Source: Epiperipatus broadwayi
Taxonomy: Eukaryota; Onychophora; Udeonychophora; Euonychophora; Peripatidae
Direction of reading: 5' to 3'
Length of the DNA: 64,000 nucleotides
Assembly (NCBI GenBank): GCA_028023455.1
Contig: JAQFVV010006274.1
Span: 742,001-806,000 of the forward strand
The notes under the pieces were generated by a model. The model was not told the DNA's origin and searched no databases. It worked only from the letters and a program-made list of their open reading frames with translations. Both the position numbers and the translations under genes were made by a program. This document shows positions 1 through 13,869 of the stretch, in pieces; positions within the stretch are counted from its first letter, which is position 1; every line of letters begins with the position of its first letter.

Positions 1-2679
1 TATGATTTTGTGATTGTGATTAGAATAACTTTATTAGGTTAGAGTTAGACATCCAACTGTAGAAGCAACATTCTTTTATTAGGTTATTATATATGTTATT
101 ATTAGTGATTAAAAATGATGCCTCAACTTAGGAGTATAACACATAGGTATTAAGCATCGATACAGCATTCTTTTTATTAGGTTAGAATACTTGTCCTTTC
201 CAAAACAGAAAATAAAGATTGTTTTTAACTTCTTAAGACTTGAACTTAATTTGAAAGTTATTTATATAAATCATTATAATTGCATTGATAATTAAATTAC
301 GTTTTAGAATAATATTTAAATATACAAGTTTAAAATAGCAAATAAAAAACAAATTAGAATCAATGAGAGGAGGGATTTAAATATCTTGATTTGATAGAAT
401 TACTGAACTATTAAATATTTTAATCACTGAAATATATTTGCTAATTTTGCCTCCTTCACTTGATTCATTAATAAGCCTAGCAGATTTAAGAAAGATCCAG
501 TATATTACAATAGTCGATCTTAATATCGAATTAATTCAGCTTGGGTCAAAATATAATACAAAAGATATATTAATAATACAATAAGATTATTTTAGATAAT
601 ACTAAGGAAAACAGATTTTAAAGAATGATCAATAAATAAATTATTTAATTAAATCAAAGAAAGCATAATATTAGAGAGGCTATAATTGTTTACTAGTAAA
701 TTGAAATTTACAATGTTAAAATAAATCAGTTTTGCAACAGATCTTTGTGAAGTATTTTGGCAAACAGTAGAATTGGCTCACTGGTCACTCATTAACATTA
801 TACTAGGGGTTTCCTATTGATGGCTCCAGCGTTGTATGTCAGCAATTTAAATCATTAATTATATGCAAAGACTTTAGCAGTATGACATTTTATAGTACCA
901 GGGAAGTCCGTACTCAGCTTCTCGGAGATGGTCAGAAAAATTGCGGCAATCTACTCACTAGTCATAGCATGGGATAATTTAACAGCTTAAAAAAATTTTA
1001 CAATAAGTTTACAAGAATTAAAAACTTTTTTCCCAGCTCCTATATATATATATCTCAAAACAAAGGCATCCAGATCTTTCAAATTGATCAATTAATTTTG
1101 AAGAGAAAATTATTTTCTATGCTATTTAAAAAAAATGTAACTGATCGTAATCTGAATCTAGTTTGATTTTAAAATTGTAGTAATTGTATTTTCTTAATTA
1201 AATTTTGAATGTCTTTGATTTTATCTGATCCTACAGTAATACATGTTTTGTCACCTTTTGTCTTAAATAATTATAAATTTAGAATTCAATTTATATATTC
1301 TTTTATCATCAATTGATTTTTATTAATTAGTTAAATTTTTTTTGCTGACTTGATCTTCCCTTTATTCCCACATAACGCTAAATTTCATAATAAAATTAAA
1401 TTTTATAGTAAAATTAAATTTCTTTGTACATTATGATTTTTTTAAAATGCCTTAGAATTATAACTTATGGCAACAATATGTATATGTTGTGACAGAACAG
1501 GTTCAAACCCGGTCACAACTAGCTTGATAGGTGGTGGTCATTATATATAGGTAGTTAAGGTATATCAATTAATTATTATATTATGCAGTGGTGGTTATAC
1601 AAAATACATATATATAGCTCAGAAAAGGGGGGTGCTCTGTCATTTCGAAATAATATGTATGCACATGTTATAGATGTATGTGTGAATGGGTTTAATTGTT
1701 GTGGAGGGAGGAAATGAGGTTTTCTTTCAGTTATATTCTAAAAGCCTAGAAATTTTTAGAAGAAATGGATTTTCAAACACGAAAGGCTGAAGGTGCTAAA
1801 AGCCTTCACACCTTGATCAAAATCTGGTTGGGCAGAAATCAGAGACAGGAAGTGGAAAATGAGTGAAGCTTCTAGAACAAATGGAGGTGGTTATTAAAGA
1901 AAAGAACCCATAATTCACTCCTCTCTTGTCCCTGCAGAAATTGACAATCAACATAGCAGGATTGTCAGTGAAGCGAAGTTAATTTTATAATTTGTTAATT
2001 TTAATAGTGAAATAAATGGAAATATCGGGGTAAAAGCCTAACATATTGGGCTCAAACCCCATCTACAACACTGTATATGCTGCTATATTCAACAAGGAAA
2101 GCCTCTCTGTATTTGAAGTAACTGCCAAGATCAGAACTGTAAGAAGATTTTCAAAATGGAGATCCCAGAGAGAATAAAGAAAGAAAAACCTCAAGACGGA
2201 TCATATATTCACCTGTGATGACCTGAACTATAAAATCTTTAATTCACGAACTCCCTGTAGATGTGCTGGTAATATAAACTTTGCATATTGAATTATTGTT
2301 TTAAAAAAATGAATAAAATAAAAATGGAAAAAAATCATTTACAACTGTATATATTTACGTAGAACTCTATAAGAAATTTTATAAAAGAGATTGTTTTGTT
2401 TAAATTGCGTCAACCCATTATAGCTATTAGTGATTGATGCAACACTTGAAGAATTATCTTCAACTGAGCCTAGAAGAATTAAATAAAAGAGTAGTGGAAG
2501 GGAAATCTCTTTCTGTCTATCTGCAACTTTTAAACCATTTGTGAATAATAAATGTATTTGAAAGCGTGTGCGTATATGTATATATTACGAATCAAAATGT
2601 CAGAGCTGTAATTTTATATGTTAATGGGTTAAGATTAAATTATTCTTTTTATGTTTGTATACCGATATTTGATGTTTAG
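1..2679. other. AT-rich non-coding sequence
   Basis: No ORF or exon that I recognise. A stretch at about 1740-2280 is less AT-rich and looks like old element debris but gives no readable protein. Two short tRNA-B-box-like strings (GGTTCAAACCC near 1500 and GGGCTCAAACCCC near 2049) have no matching A box or cloverleaf. Confidence 0.6.
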
Positions 2680-2977
2680 CATAACTCTTAATAATATGGG
2701 CACTATTGCACCTGAATGCAAAGCTACTTTATATTTAAAACAAAATAAAATTATACTATTCTGCAAGCGATTTCAAGAGTCATGCTCTCATCTTCATAGC
2801 TCTTAGTGAATTAATTATATGCATGTCTCTTGAAAGTGCTTGCAGAATAGTATAATTTTATTTTATTCTAAATATAAAGTAGCTTTGCGTTCAGGTGCAA
2901 TAGCGCCCATATTATTTTACAAGTATATTTTTGCACGCAAAGTTTTCTAGTTAGATTTGAATCATAACTCTTAATAA
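2680..2977. mobile_element. short foldback insertion with 15-bp target duplication
   Basis: Two arms of about 95 bases (about 2690-2790 and 2822-2916) are reverse complements. The left starts ATAATATGGGCACTATTGCA and the right ends TGCAATAGCGCCCATATTAT; the spacer is about 30-50 bases. The string CATAACTCTTAATAA occurs at 2680-2694 and again at 2963-2977, a perfect 15-bp direct repeat flanking the unit. A duplication of that length points to target-primed retroposition rather than cut-and-paste. Each arm, read outward from the centre, holds a GATGAGAG...CTCTTGAAA stretch resembling the tails of Penelope-like elements in this window. Confidence 0.6.
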
Positions 2978-5220
2978 ATATTAGTGATAATGAAACCATG
3001 TGTACATATTTGTTGTTGGATTATTTTTTATTCTTTTATTGTATAAAAAAGAGAAAAATGCTTGTTGCCATTTATATCTACTCCCGGTCATAACACCACC
3101 CGCCCTGAGTCTAAGCTAGCTGAGGGTTAAACCTCTCATATTTTATTAAAGTCCCCTCATGTAACATAAGATTGGCACTTGGAATCCTTGTGATATCCAT
3201 AAATACACGTTGGGAAATTGCTACATTAATTTGATAAATAAAACAGAATAATATGTTCACCTCACAAAGTGATATATATGTGTGTGCGTATACAGATAAA
3301 TATAAGTATATACAGTCTTAATAGAAGGAAGATGGGAGGTTTTGTTATAGTATATATACATGAAGCTCATATACATATACTGTACCGCTTATGAAAAAGC
3401 GCTCCATGTGAAATTTTTGTCTAAAAATTATTAAATAAAATTCTCATAAATAATGCGAAAGTTTAAAATTAATATTGAATAATAATAAAATCAATAATTT
3501 GTCCGTAAATGAGTAGAAACATCTTGTTTGAAAATAAGTAAATTTATACAAGTCTAAAGAGTTTTTCTTTATTATTGGTTTAAAACAAAATCCAGCTCGC
3601 TAAAAGAAAATGATCTATAAAGGTTTAAAGAGTTTTTCATATAAGTTAAAAGTTTAATAAAAGAAGTTTAAAGAGTTTTTTTTTTTTTTTTAAACAGTTT
3701 GCTAAAAATCAATTAATTCATAGTTTTACGTATTAAGAAGTAATTGGAAGGGGGGGGGGAATTAACTTAGAAAATTTTAAATAGAATTAAAAGTTATGAC
3801 AGTTCAAGAGTAAATATTTCCTTCAAGTAATTAAAGGTGCTCTCTCTCATCGTTCAAAATGTTAAAGGGGAAAAAAAAAGAAAGACAAGTTGAAACTAAA
3901 AGTTTAAAATATAAATCTTTTATATAAATTAAAAATATCTCTTGTCATTTAATTTAAAGAAAAAAAAAGTATTTTCCCAAAATTCAAAGAAATGTAAATA
4001 TATATGTGCATTAATAGCAATTGTAAACATAAGGAATAGTAAAATAAATGTGTGCGTGCTGATAAAATAAATGTGTGTGAGTTAGAAATTAAAAAACAAA
4101 TTCAGCAATGGCTACTAATTAAAAATCCATAAAAACAACAAATTACCTACCAACTGATAACATGATTAAAATCTTATCGAAGGAATGTATTCAAAAGCAG
4201 AGGACGAATTTCAACAACAGATATAGCTGGCGGATATAAAAACTAATTAACAAAGTGACAACAGATCATCACATAAATAGTCCAGTTTTTCATCGGTCAG
4301 TCAATTGAGTTCAGTCTATCAGTTGAGATCACAATCAAATTAAATCAGTTCTTCAATCATTTCAGTCAATCAATCACTGTTTTCCAGGACTATGCAGTGC
4401 TAACAGCTATTGGAATCATATGACTTTACTTCAGCCCTTAGTCTAATGGAAGATCAGCAATTTGCCCATAAAAAGTGATGCCTGCTTAACAACTTAAAAA
4501 AAAACGCCACAAATATCTAACTATCGTAAAGAATAGTTCCAGGAAATATTAAGCATTAAACCTCCACAAAAAACCTCAAATCCAACTGGTTGGAAAAATT
4601 TACATGACGCAGCAAACAGCAAGAAGTCCACATCCAAAGCCTATAGATAATGAATAACTTTTATTATTACATTTTTGATAATAATATAGTCATTGCTAAC
4701 CTTGAAGTCTCCCAGAGTCAATTAATAATAAACTCTAACCGCATAAAACAAACTATTGATGTGTGTGTTTGTGAAATGTTGTATATATTAATGCTTTATG
4801 ATATTGTATGAATTAAGAATGTGTGTGGTCATTATATAGATTTTCATTGTTTATATTTAATTGAGAAAATTTAGAAGTAGTTTAAAAGTTATAATAATAA
4901 GTACATATTTAAAAATAAATTATCTTTAAACTTAATGCTTGTGTGTCACTTCTTTTACTGTTAATTGAAGCAACAATTTGTTATTGTATTACTTTTGATT
5001 GAGCTAGTTAGGATATCTTAGGTGCTGAATTAGTTTGCCAATCATTCAAAATGCGTCATTTATCTTTGGGTAACTGACTGGCGCCCGGGGTTTACTCCGA
5101 AACAAAAAAGTTCTTTGAATGATAGGTGTTGAATTTTGCAGCCGAGAACGTCTGTGCCCTTCAAACCTGGTCCCAGTTATATATATATGTGATGTGATGT
5201 ATTTGGCTTTTCCTTAAACG
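2978..5220. other. AT-rich non-coding sequence
   Basis: No supported gene. Near 3540-3680 the phrase TTTAAAGAGTTTTT recurs about three times as a loose local repeat. At 5078 the string TGGCGCCCGGGG resembles an LTR primer-binding site, but no paired LTRs were seen. Confidence 0.5.
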
Positions 5221-8010
5221 AAGTCAAGAATATCTCAGCAATTATGCCCAGATAAACCTGCTAGCCACTTTATTTTCTATTCCCCACTCTAAGTCTTCCC
5301 ATATTCTGCCCTATCCCATTTCCACAACATAATCTTTGTCAACTCTATGACCTTTATATCTAAATCCCCCTTATCTTTTCGCAAACCCAGCATAAAAACT
5401 AATAACTCACTTTCTGTATAGTCACTTTGTTCATACCTGTTCTCTCATAACTTCATTATCTGTACCCTTTCTGCTTTCAAGCATTTATATTCAATCAACA
5501 GATGCCTAATATTTTCTATACCTTCCTTACACAATTTGCACACTAAATCACCCATAGTTTTCCATTTACATGTATATTCTCTTGTTGCTAAAGATCCCAT
5601 TCGAGCCTTAAACAATAAACTACTTTCCTTACAATTATCATAAATTAACTCGCATCCAATATTCCGTTTACTTCTATATATATTTAAATTCTTCTTACCC
5701 TCCACACTAGTTCTCTATCTCTCCAACTCCCTATTTTTTATTAATGCTTCTATTCTTTTATCCCATTCCTTGCCATTATAACACTCAACAATTCTCCTAA
5801 CTCAATCATCCCACCTTTTATACAAGTATACTGATATAAATTCTTTATCCAAATCTTTTCGTACCGCATTACCTTTCTCACCAATCTTGTTACCTGCCCT
5901 TTACTCATAACCCAATTAAACACTATTTTGGCTATTCTTTTACTATCCATAAACTGCAACCTACCAAACATTTTCATTTTACTTTTTGCATCTCTCATAT
6001 AAAAACTTGACCATCCCATTTCTCCTTGAATTGCCTCCTTTGCTGTCCACATCTCTGCATCTAATGCATGTCTTCCTACTTCCCTTTGCACTTTCTCTAA
6101 ATAATCTAAAACCCTTTTACTAACACATAATGCATCATTACCATATGTTAACCCTGCTACTGCAACTCACTTCCATACAATTCGAGCTACATCATATTTA
6201 TTATATGAAAATACTATTAGTTTCTTTACCAAACCCTTTCTTTTCTTTGCTACATTTACCAATTTTTTTTCCCATTCATCCAAGCAATTTTCCTGATTAC
6301 ATAAGATGACTCCCAAATACCTATATCTATCCACCACACTTAATTTTATATCCCCCAATAAAAATTTCTACATCTTCTCTTTCCCCAGTATTAACCATCA
6401 TTATATTTGATTTTTCTTCACTAAATTTAATCCCCATCTCTTTATCCACCTTTGCACATGTCCTCAACATAATTTCCATATTTTCTCTTCTTTCTGCACA
6501 CAAAAAGATATCCGCAAAAAAAGACCCGACAAAGTATATACTTCCTTGCCACCTATTAACTTTATCTCTACCCCTCTTCCGAGGCTTTCTATTCCCTTCT
6601 CCATTTCACTCAAATACAACAAAAACAAAATAGGTGACATAGAGCATCCTTGTCTTAATCTCACCTCATTTTTAATTTTAACTGATTCTATATCCCCTAA
6701 TTGGTAAGTATAATAATTATTATCATATAATTTTTTAATAATATTTACTAAAGCTTCATCCATTCCCAAATTGGCTAACATTACCCATAATCTATTTCTA
6801 TTTACTCTATCATATGCTTTCTCTATATTTATAAACTCATATATAATGATGTACCTGAATTCCTACTCATCTCCATAAGTTGTGTAACTACAAACAAACT
6901 ATCTCCTATACGCCTATCTGACCTAAAACCTCCTTGCATTTCCCCCACTACATTATTTTCATCCATCCATTTTACAACTCTTCCAGCTACGATATATGAG
7001 AAAACTTTATATAAAACTGATGTTACCGCTATCGGTCTATAATTATTTAACTTTCTATGATCCTTACCCTTTCCTTTCAGTAATAATCTTATTGTTATAT
7101 TACTCCAACTACCCAGAAAAACTCTTCTGTGCGATCTTATTAAAACATGATAATAACTTTGCTTTTGCTCTATGCCCTAAATTCATTACCATCTCTGTTG
7201 CCCATCCATCTAAACCTCTCGCCTTTTCACTTTTCAATCTCTTCCCTGCCTCATTCAGTTCATTTTTTGTGAACCTAATATTCCCATTACTAACTGCTTT
7301 CATGTTTTCTATCACTAATTCCTTCACATCTAACATCTTTTCTATATCCATTACATATCTATTTAAGATTCTTTCTATCTCTTCTCTAGAGCTACACTGT
7401 ATTCCCTCACCATCTATTAATACTATCTCTCTTTCCCCTACATTTCTCCTTTTAATGTAATTCCAAATTTTTTTACTCCCATCTCTTCCACTTTTATTAA
7501 TATCCTCCAACAATTTACTATTTAACTTCATCCTCTCTCTATAATTATTCATTTTAGTCAACTTTTTCTTTTCTAAGTACTTTCCCCATTTAGCATTAAT
7601 ATAGTTATCACTTTTTTTGTTCTTAATAGGACACTTATATTCTCTGCATGCTTCTTTCCTCTCTTTTACACTTTTACTAACTCTCATTTTTTATTACTTT
7701 TATTCTTCTGCATATTCTCAACTAAAACCCTATTTGCCACTTTTTCTATTTCACCACACCAGTCCTTATACTTACCCCCAACCAACTGCTTCATGGTTTC
7801 TTCAACTTTTATTTTATACTCTTCCAACTTATTCTTATCATTCACTCTCCATCCACATCTTTCACTATTGTTTCTTCCTTTATTTCTATCCTCCATCACA
7901 TTACTAGCCATTTCTATTACAATAAAGTTATGATCACTATTACATACTCTCTCTTCATTATCAATCACCTTAATTTACCGTATTTTATTCATTTTCTCTT
8001 TCTCTATCAA
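5221..8010 (-). pseudogene. LINE 3' portion: endonuclease end, reverse transcriptase, CCHC-like end
   Basis: Broken pol region of a non-LTR retrotransposon on the minus strand, read from 8010 down. Order: endonuclease end with VCNSDHNFI (catalytic SDH motif, about 7925-7945); linker; RT with a SEKARGLDGWATEM stretch, then LNNYRPIAVTS (about 7020-7055) and RQGCSMSPILFLLYL (about 6610-6652); the catalytic box, normally FADD, reads FFADIFLC near 6510-6530 with one Asp lost in a small frameshift; then CKLCKEGIENIRHLL with a downstream Cys (5495-5555), a zinc-knuckle-like C-terminus. Frames shift at several points, so it is inactive. It continues the 5' portion at 13.1-14.8 kb. ORF1 type (PHD plus esterase) suggests the CR1/L2 group, although the C-terminal knuckle is more typical of other clades. 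Confidence 0.85.
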
Positions 8011-10744
8011 TATTGTAACCATATGTTTTGGATCATAGTAGTAAATTTTATTCAGGGGTCCAGTGTGTAAAATTTTAAATTTTAAAATTGTAATAATTTA
8101 TAAATCATTGAAAAGTAGTGTGTAAATATCAGTTATATATATTAAAATGCTTATTGGATTATAGATTTTTTAATTAAACAAAAGCTCACCCATAAATATC
8201 TTAAGAGTGATGATGATTTGGACTGATAGTTAACTGTAAAGTCTGATGCAATAGATATTTATCTCATAAATATTTTATCACAATTTCCAGTAGTAGCTAG
8301 TTTAAATAATATTTTAATAGTATAAAACCAATCTGAAAGTAGGAAAGTATTTAAAACTTTATTATTATTAAACAACAATTAAAAATAAACAACCAAAATC
8401 AATTTATAATTCTTCTAAATTTTATTTATAAACGATCTTTAAATACATTGTATGTTAAGTTAAATTGAAATATATCAATCTAAATTTTCCTCATTAGAGG
8501 GATTAAAAATATTAATTTATGCCCATTTACTGTGATTGGATCATTTAGGACCAATAAGAACTAGTAAGACAAATAATAAAGGCTAAAACAAGTTTATCAT
8601 TGGGGTACTACTTGAAGAAGAAAAAAATTGGAACAAGACGTAACTCTGTATAAAAAAAAAATAATAAAAGGAATAAGTTGAAAATAATAATTTCGAAAAT
8701 TGGTTTGAATGAAATTTCGGGATTATAGGAAATTAAACATGAGTGAGTAAAAATTTAATAGCTCTGTAGCATTTTTCACTGCTTTCCATAGATCGTATAG
8801 TTCTTGATTTTTGTATGCTGGAGTGGAATGACCCTATTTGAATAATCATTTGCCTAAACATGGATTATTTGGACGGAAAAACCAGACCAGAAAACGTAAG
8901 CAATTATTATTGTTTTATTTACTTTAATAAATGGTCAGAACTAGTAATGACACTAAAATTATTTAGAGGAAAGAGAAAAAGGATTAAAGTATTTTGGATT
9001 TTTGCACCGCCCTAAGCATTAAGCTGCAAAATATATTGTTTACAAATTATCTTCTAGGTGAAAATAATTGGAAATTATTTTGAAGGAAAGTTTTAGAAGA
9101 GATATGAAATAAATTAAAAATTCATTTTAAATCATATAAAGTAATTTGTTTTAAAAGAAAAATGCATGAATTATTTCGTATTTTTATTGGGAACAGACAT
9201 TGTCTGCTTTATATATGTCACCGCAAATTGCTTAGTTGTTAAAATAGAAAATGACAAATTATTAATATCAAGTAGATTTTATTGACAATTGCTGACTATT
9301 AAATCAATTCTGCTAACATTATTAAATACATATTGTCTGATGGAAGTGAATAAATAAGTATTTATTTATTTTTCTTGATTATGTAACATATAAAGTAATA
9401 ATATTCTCAGCTGCTCTAAAATCATTTAAAATTATAACAGAGATCTTCGCGCGGATAGAAAAGCAGGATAAGAAATCAAATTATTTTCAATCTATTTAAT
9501 TGTCTTATTCTTAAATTGCTAAATGTTATCTCATTAGGATGACAGCAAATATGTCAATCAATCTAAGATTTTAAAAGAATGCGTTTATAAATCTTGATAA
9601 ACCTAGTTTAATGGTATTGCCTTTTGAAAAATGTTTAGATATTGCCTCGATATGTTTACATTATTATAGAAACTAATAAAAGATTTTCGTGCCTTAAAAA
9701 AAAAAATTGTTTGAAATGTTTGAATACGCGATCATGAAACAGGATATTCAACATCTATATTTACTTAGGAATATTGCTTATCATATCCACCTTCTCGCTA
9801 TTTTTGCTCACAAGATCGGATCAAACTGGGACGGCTATGATAAAATCTAATGGGAAAAACCTTTGTTTATTGTTGTTATTGACGTATATAATATTGTAAT
9901 ACATTTTTTTTTTACTCATGTGTTATTCAAGGATTAGTTTTTTATTATTATTATTATATGTTATATATTTTGTGATGCTATAAAATGTAATTAGTAAGGG
10001 TATAGAGCTGCACAAAAAGATAGACATCTAACACATATATTTTATATTATCCGATCAAGGGAAACATAACGGTAAATATTATTTATCGGGGAGAAGGGAG
10101 AAATATTTATCTCTCACACTGCTCAAATAAATGTTAATATTTTATTGATAGGGGAATAAACAGACCCACCCTTGCCAGAATTATACACTTCATGACATAA
10201 TTGTTCTATTATAGGAAATAATTTAATAAACCCTTTTCATTTCTTAATGTAGCCTATGAATTAAAATGTCCATTTTAAATATCAAATGTAGATTGATCCA
10301 TCATTACATGTACATGGATTGCTATAACAAGGGTATAATAATTATTTTAAAATAATTAAGGGTTGTTTTACTGATTATTGATGGTTTGTTTATCAAACAT
10401 TAACAGTTTATGCATTGTAAAATGGAATATTTATATTTCCACTTTTATTATTAGTGTTGTTTTAACTTGCTATTGTATTGATTAGAATTTGTAATAGCTT
10501 TTAGCTGATGAGTTTGTGCTAAATATAAGAGCATCAGATATAATAATATCAATATTGTGCATGGGATGATGGAGAATACCCCATTGCTGATTAAATGACA
10601 GGATGATATTGTTGAGGCTGGTTAAGAGTTAGTGCTTAGTGCATAGTTAATTCCCAAGAGAGAATGATCCCATGGTCAGAATTCTATTTTACGTGACGAG
10701 GCACTGCCCGCACTTTTATACCAATGAAGGTATTAGAATTGGCC

Positions 10745-10856
10745 ATTTTAGTATACAACTTTCATGTTGTTTTTAGTATACAACTTTCATGTTTTTTTTT
10801 TAGTATACAACTATCATATTGTTTTTTTTATGCAACTTTCATGTTGTTTTGTAGAG
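10745..10856. repeat. four-copy tandem repeat, about 27 bp
   Basis: Units share TTTAGTATACAACTTTCATG followed by a T tract; the third and fourth copies are degenerate. The 78-aa ORF read across it is a by-product of the repeat. Confidence 0.8.
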
Positions 10857-12057
10857 CCTCCTTTATTGTTAGATCCTTCATGAAGTATAGAGGTACTTTT
10901 CCACCGGTTATGGTGAAGCTTAGTATTTCAAAATCCAATAGCAAGGATAAAATAAGTTAGATTATGGTACCCTGGTCTACCCATAGTGTTTGTCTAATTG
11001 GGATAGTGTCTTGATGATGATGTGTAATCATCATCAGTTTATAAGCAAACTGACCAAACTTAAGTGTTTGTGGAACATCTATATAAAATAGCAAGGGGTG
11101 TACATGGACAATGTGGATGTATCTTTATGAAGTTGTGATTCGCTGATGGATCGGTAAGATCATTTAATTATTAAATGATTAGATTGTGGATATAGGCAAT
11201 ATTTTTGTGTCATATATGTATTTTAACTTATGATGGCTGTCCCACATCAATATAATGAATCTTGTACAATAAATAATGATAAATTATTAATAGTATTGCA
11301 TATGGTAATTGCCCTTATCATATTTTAATAAATTAAATAGCTCCAATTTGAGATAATAAGTTAAAACTCCATTAATAGATTTAAAAGATTGCTTATCCCA
11401 AAGATTTATATATATATATTATTTTGTAATTTAAATAGTAGGATAATTCCGTTAAGGTAACTATCTTATTCTATAAGATAGAGTAATATTTAAAATATAA
11501 CTCACAATAATAGAGATACGAGGAATATCACTATTAGTTTGTCATTATACGTGTATAGTTAAGGGGATATCAAGTAATCCCCATCCCTGATTGTAGTAAT
11601 GAAAGAATCTTGTTTCATGTAATGTATCTAACTAAAATGTAAATACTATAAATAAATCTTGTTATGTTAAACATTTATTTAATTGTTAGTTTCTTATTGC
11701 TAATTAACATACACACCCAGTATTATTGTTATTGCTATCGACATATCCAATGATTATATGGAAATCATCATCGATCAAGAGTGTATTAGTTACTATATGT
11801 TGGTATATCAGAGTAAATTTTGCTAAGCCCTATCATTTATAAGTATATCTAGGGCCTCATTATTTAATAATCAAAATATTGTTAACCTAAAGTATATATT
11901 ATTTTAAGTGATGTACTAAAGATTAAACACTTAATATTGGTTTAATCAGTTTATTTGGACCTGCGGATTTATCATTCACTGATCTTGATCACATTGTTAC
12001 TACTTATTTAAGAAAAAGAAGTTAGTAAGTTATTGTTTAGCAAGTGAAAATTATTCC

Positions 12058-12117
12058 TACATATGGAAGCTTACAGTTTGTTAATTTACATATGGAAGCT
12101 TACAGTTTGTTAATTTA
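12058..12117. repeat. two-copy 29-bp tandem duplication
   Basis: ACATATGGAAGCTTACAGTT TGTTAATTT occurs twice back to back with no differences, so it is a recent slippage event inside the 5.16-kb insertion. Confidence 0.85.
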
Positions 12118-13174
12118 ATTTTATATCAAGAACCGTTTTGTGCATTATATTTGGGTAGTAGCAAAATCCCTCTCACTGACCTAAGTATATTTTGTATAAT
12201 AATCTTTAAGTAATATGAACCCTGAGAAGAATAAATTATATTAATTTGAAATGTAGAATCTGAGTTTATGGTAGATTTTAAATTTAGTTGTGTATTATAG
12301 TTGGATCAGAGTTATGTACATTCACTGTTTTGTAAAGGTCAACCAAATTTTAAAATATCAATTGCTTTTTTATCTGAAATATTTATAGCTTGTTTTGACT
12401 TTATAGTGAATATTCTGGTTTTGCTGAGCTTGAAATCCATATTTGATTTAGTTGTTTCATTATCATTTAATTCAATATCAAATTTAGAGTTCTGGATATC
12501 ATCTTTCATCATCATCATTTTCTCATCTGTCATTTCAATTTTTTTTTACTCTCCTTTCAGCCTAATTCTTTATCCTAATTAACTCACCATTCAATAGCTC
12601 TTATTCCATTATTATCTTAATCTTCCATTAACTTTTATTCTACCATCATCTTAATCATTCATTATTCTGATACATATTCATTCCTTTTCTCTTCATTCTC
12701 AGACTTATTTCATTTTATTATTTAACTTCTATTTATTTACCTCATCCATTCCGTCATCTATATCCTAATTTTCTTATTGCTTAATTTGTATTTTAACTTC
12801 ATATTCAGTCCATCGATCTAATCATTATTTATTTATTAGTTTGATAAAGATTAAGTTCATTTCACAATCTTTTGTTTGTTTACTTATTTGTGGATTTTGA
12901 GGCTGGTTTGACCAGAAATTATTACTCACCTTGTAATCTTCTCTAAGTATAGTTTCATGTGAGCTTAGCCAATAAGGAAATCTTCTCTTTCGTTTAACCT
13001 ATATTTTTTTTTAGGTATATATTCTAGACTCAGTTAGGTTGAGTGTTGGAGCAGAGAGGTTAGAAAAAGGTATACTCTAGATTAATATAGACAAAGGTTA
13101 TATTGGAATTAAATGTCTAAAAACGTGCATAATGATTCATTTATGAGTACGGTATCTGACGGAGGGTTACAATA

Positions 13175-13869
13175 CATAATCTTGTGTGAAATACATTATT
13201 CCTAGACCTTGTGTATTGTCCCTCATACATATTTGATAAATTCCCAATGCTCAAATTTACTCTTTGACAAAATTCCTTCAAAAACTGACCATTCTTATTA
13301 TCTACATCATCAATTTCTTCAATATGTTTATTCATAACTCCTATAACCATTATTCTCTTCCCCTTTTCTTTAAAACTCTGTATATCCTTAATTAGGCATT
13401 CATATATACTACTGTTCCACTCCATTACAGTTTGACTATCTTCAGTGGCTATATACACTACAGCCACCATCCATTCTTGTCTACCCAACCTTATTTCAAA
13501 TCACAAATGCTCTTGACATTTAACAAAATTTAAATATTTTTTCGATATAACACCTATACCACCATCCCTTTTTTCTTTTTCTTTTCTGTTTATACCCTAC
13601 CATACCATCTCTTCCAAAATACATTCTTCTTTTTCTCTTAGATGAGTTTCCACTACTGCTAATATTTCAAGCTCTTAATTTTCAATTGCTTTATTTAATT
13701 CCAGCCACTTTTCTGGTCTCCTACCACCTTGCATATTCAAAAACCCAATTTTAACAATTTCTTCTTTCCTAACTACTCTTTTATAAAATTCTTTTGCTTC
13801 TTTCTTCTCCATTATGTTTATAACAAACTTTCTTACCATTAATTTTACATAACCATTCCCTCTCCACAT
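13175..13869 (-). pseudogene. LINE AP-endonuclease domain (5' part of pol)
   Basis: Minus-strand AP-endonuclease of the same LINE as at 5.2-8.0 kb. It starts at IVKIGFLNMQGGRRPEKW (about 13690-13755), the usual first motif of non-LTR endonucleases (x-GFLNxQG). Further on it has VVYIATEDSQ and VIGVMNKHI at about 13310-13345, where functional copies have GDMN, so the catalytic Asp is replaced by Val, and ends at QDYVL, interrupted at 13174 by the TA-flanked insertion. Stops and frameshifts (around 13500-13680) show it is dead. Confidence 0.8.

Larger units (their letters stand above)
8013..13172. mobile_element. 5.16-kb TA-flanked insertion splitting the LINE
   Basis: The LINE reading frame stops at 13175 and resumes at 8010. 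The insert begins TTGTAACC and ends GGTTACAA (8-bp inverted ends), with TA on each side (8011-8012, 13173-13174). Removing the insert and one TA restores the minus-strand reading GATTATGTATTGATAGAG (DYVLIE, in frame with KEKMNKIR and SDHN), a strong argument that this is a true insertion with TA target duplication, as for Tc1/mariner and relatives. No transposase is recognisable; the longest minus-strand ORF (12533-12339, 64 aa, MTDEKMMMMKDDIQ...) matches nothing I know. Two internal tandem repeats are listed separately. Probably a non-autonomous or badly decayed DNA transposon. Confidence 0.65.

Noticed and set aside
5070-5100. TGGCGCCCGGGG as an LTR-retrotransposon primer-binding site
   Set aside because: No pair of LTRs, polypurine tract or gag/pol found around it.
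6996-7460. 154-aa plus-strand ORF
   Set aside because: Antisense of the LINE reverse-transcriptase region; hydrophobic composition typical of a shadow frame.
7617-7907. 96-aa plus-strand ORF
   Set aside because: Antisense of the LINE endonuclease/RT linker.
10505-10535. Hammerhead core CTGATGAGTTTGTGC
   Set aside because: No GAAA block or stems follow.
12301-12582. 93-aa hydrophobic plus-strand ORF
   Set aside because: Composition of a chance AT-rich frame; no motif, and it overlaps another unrecognised frame on the other strand.
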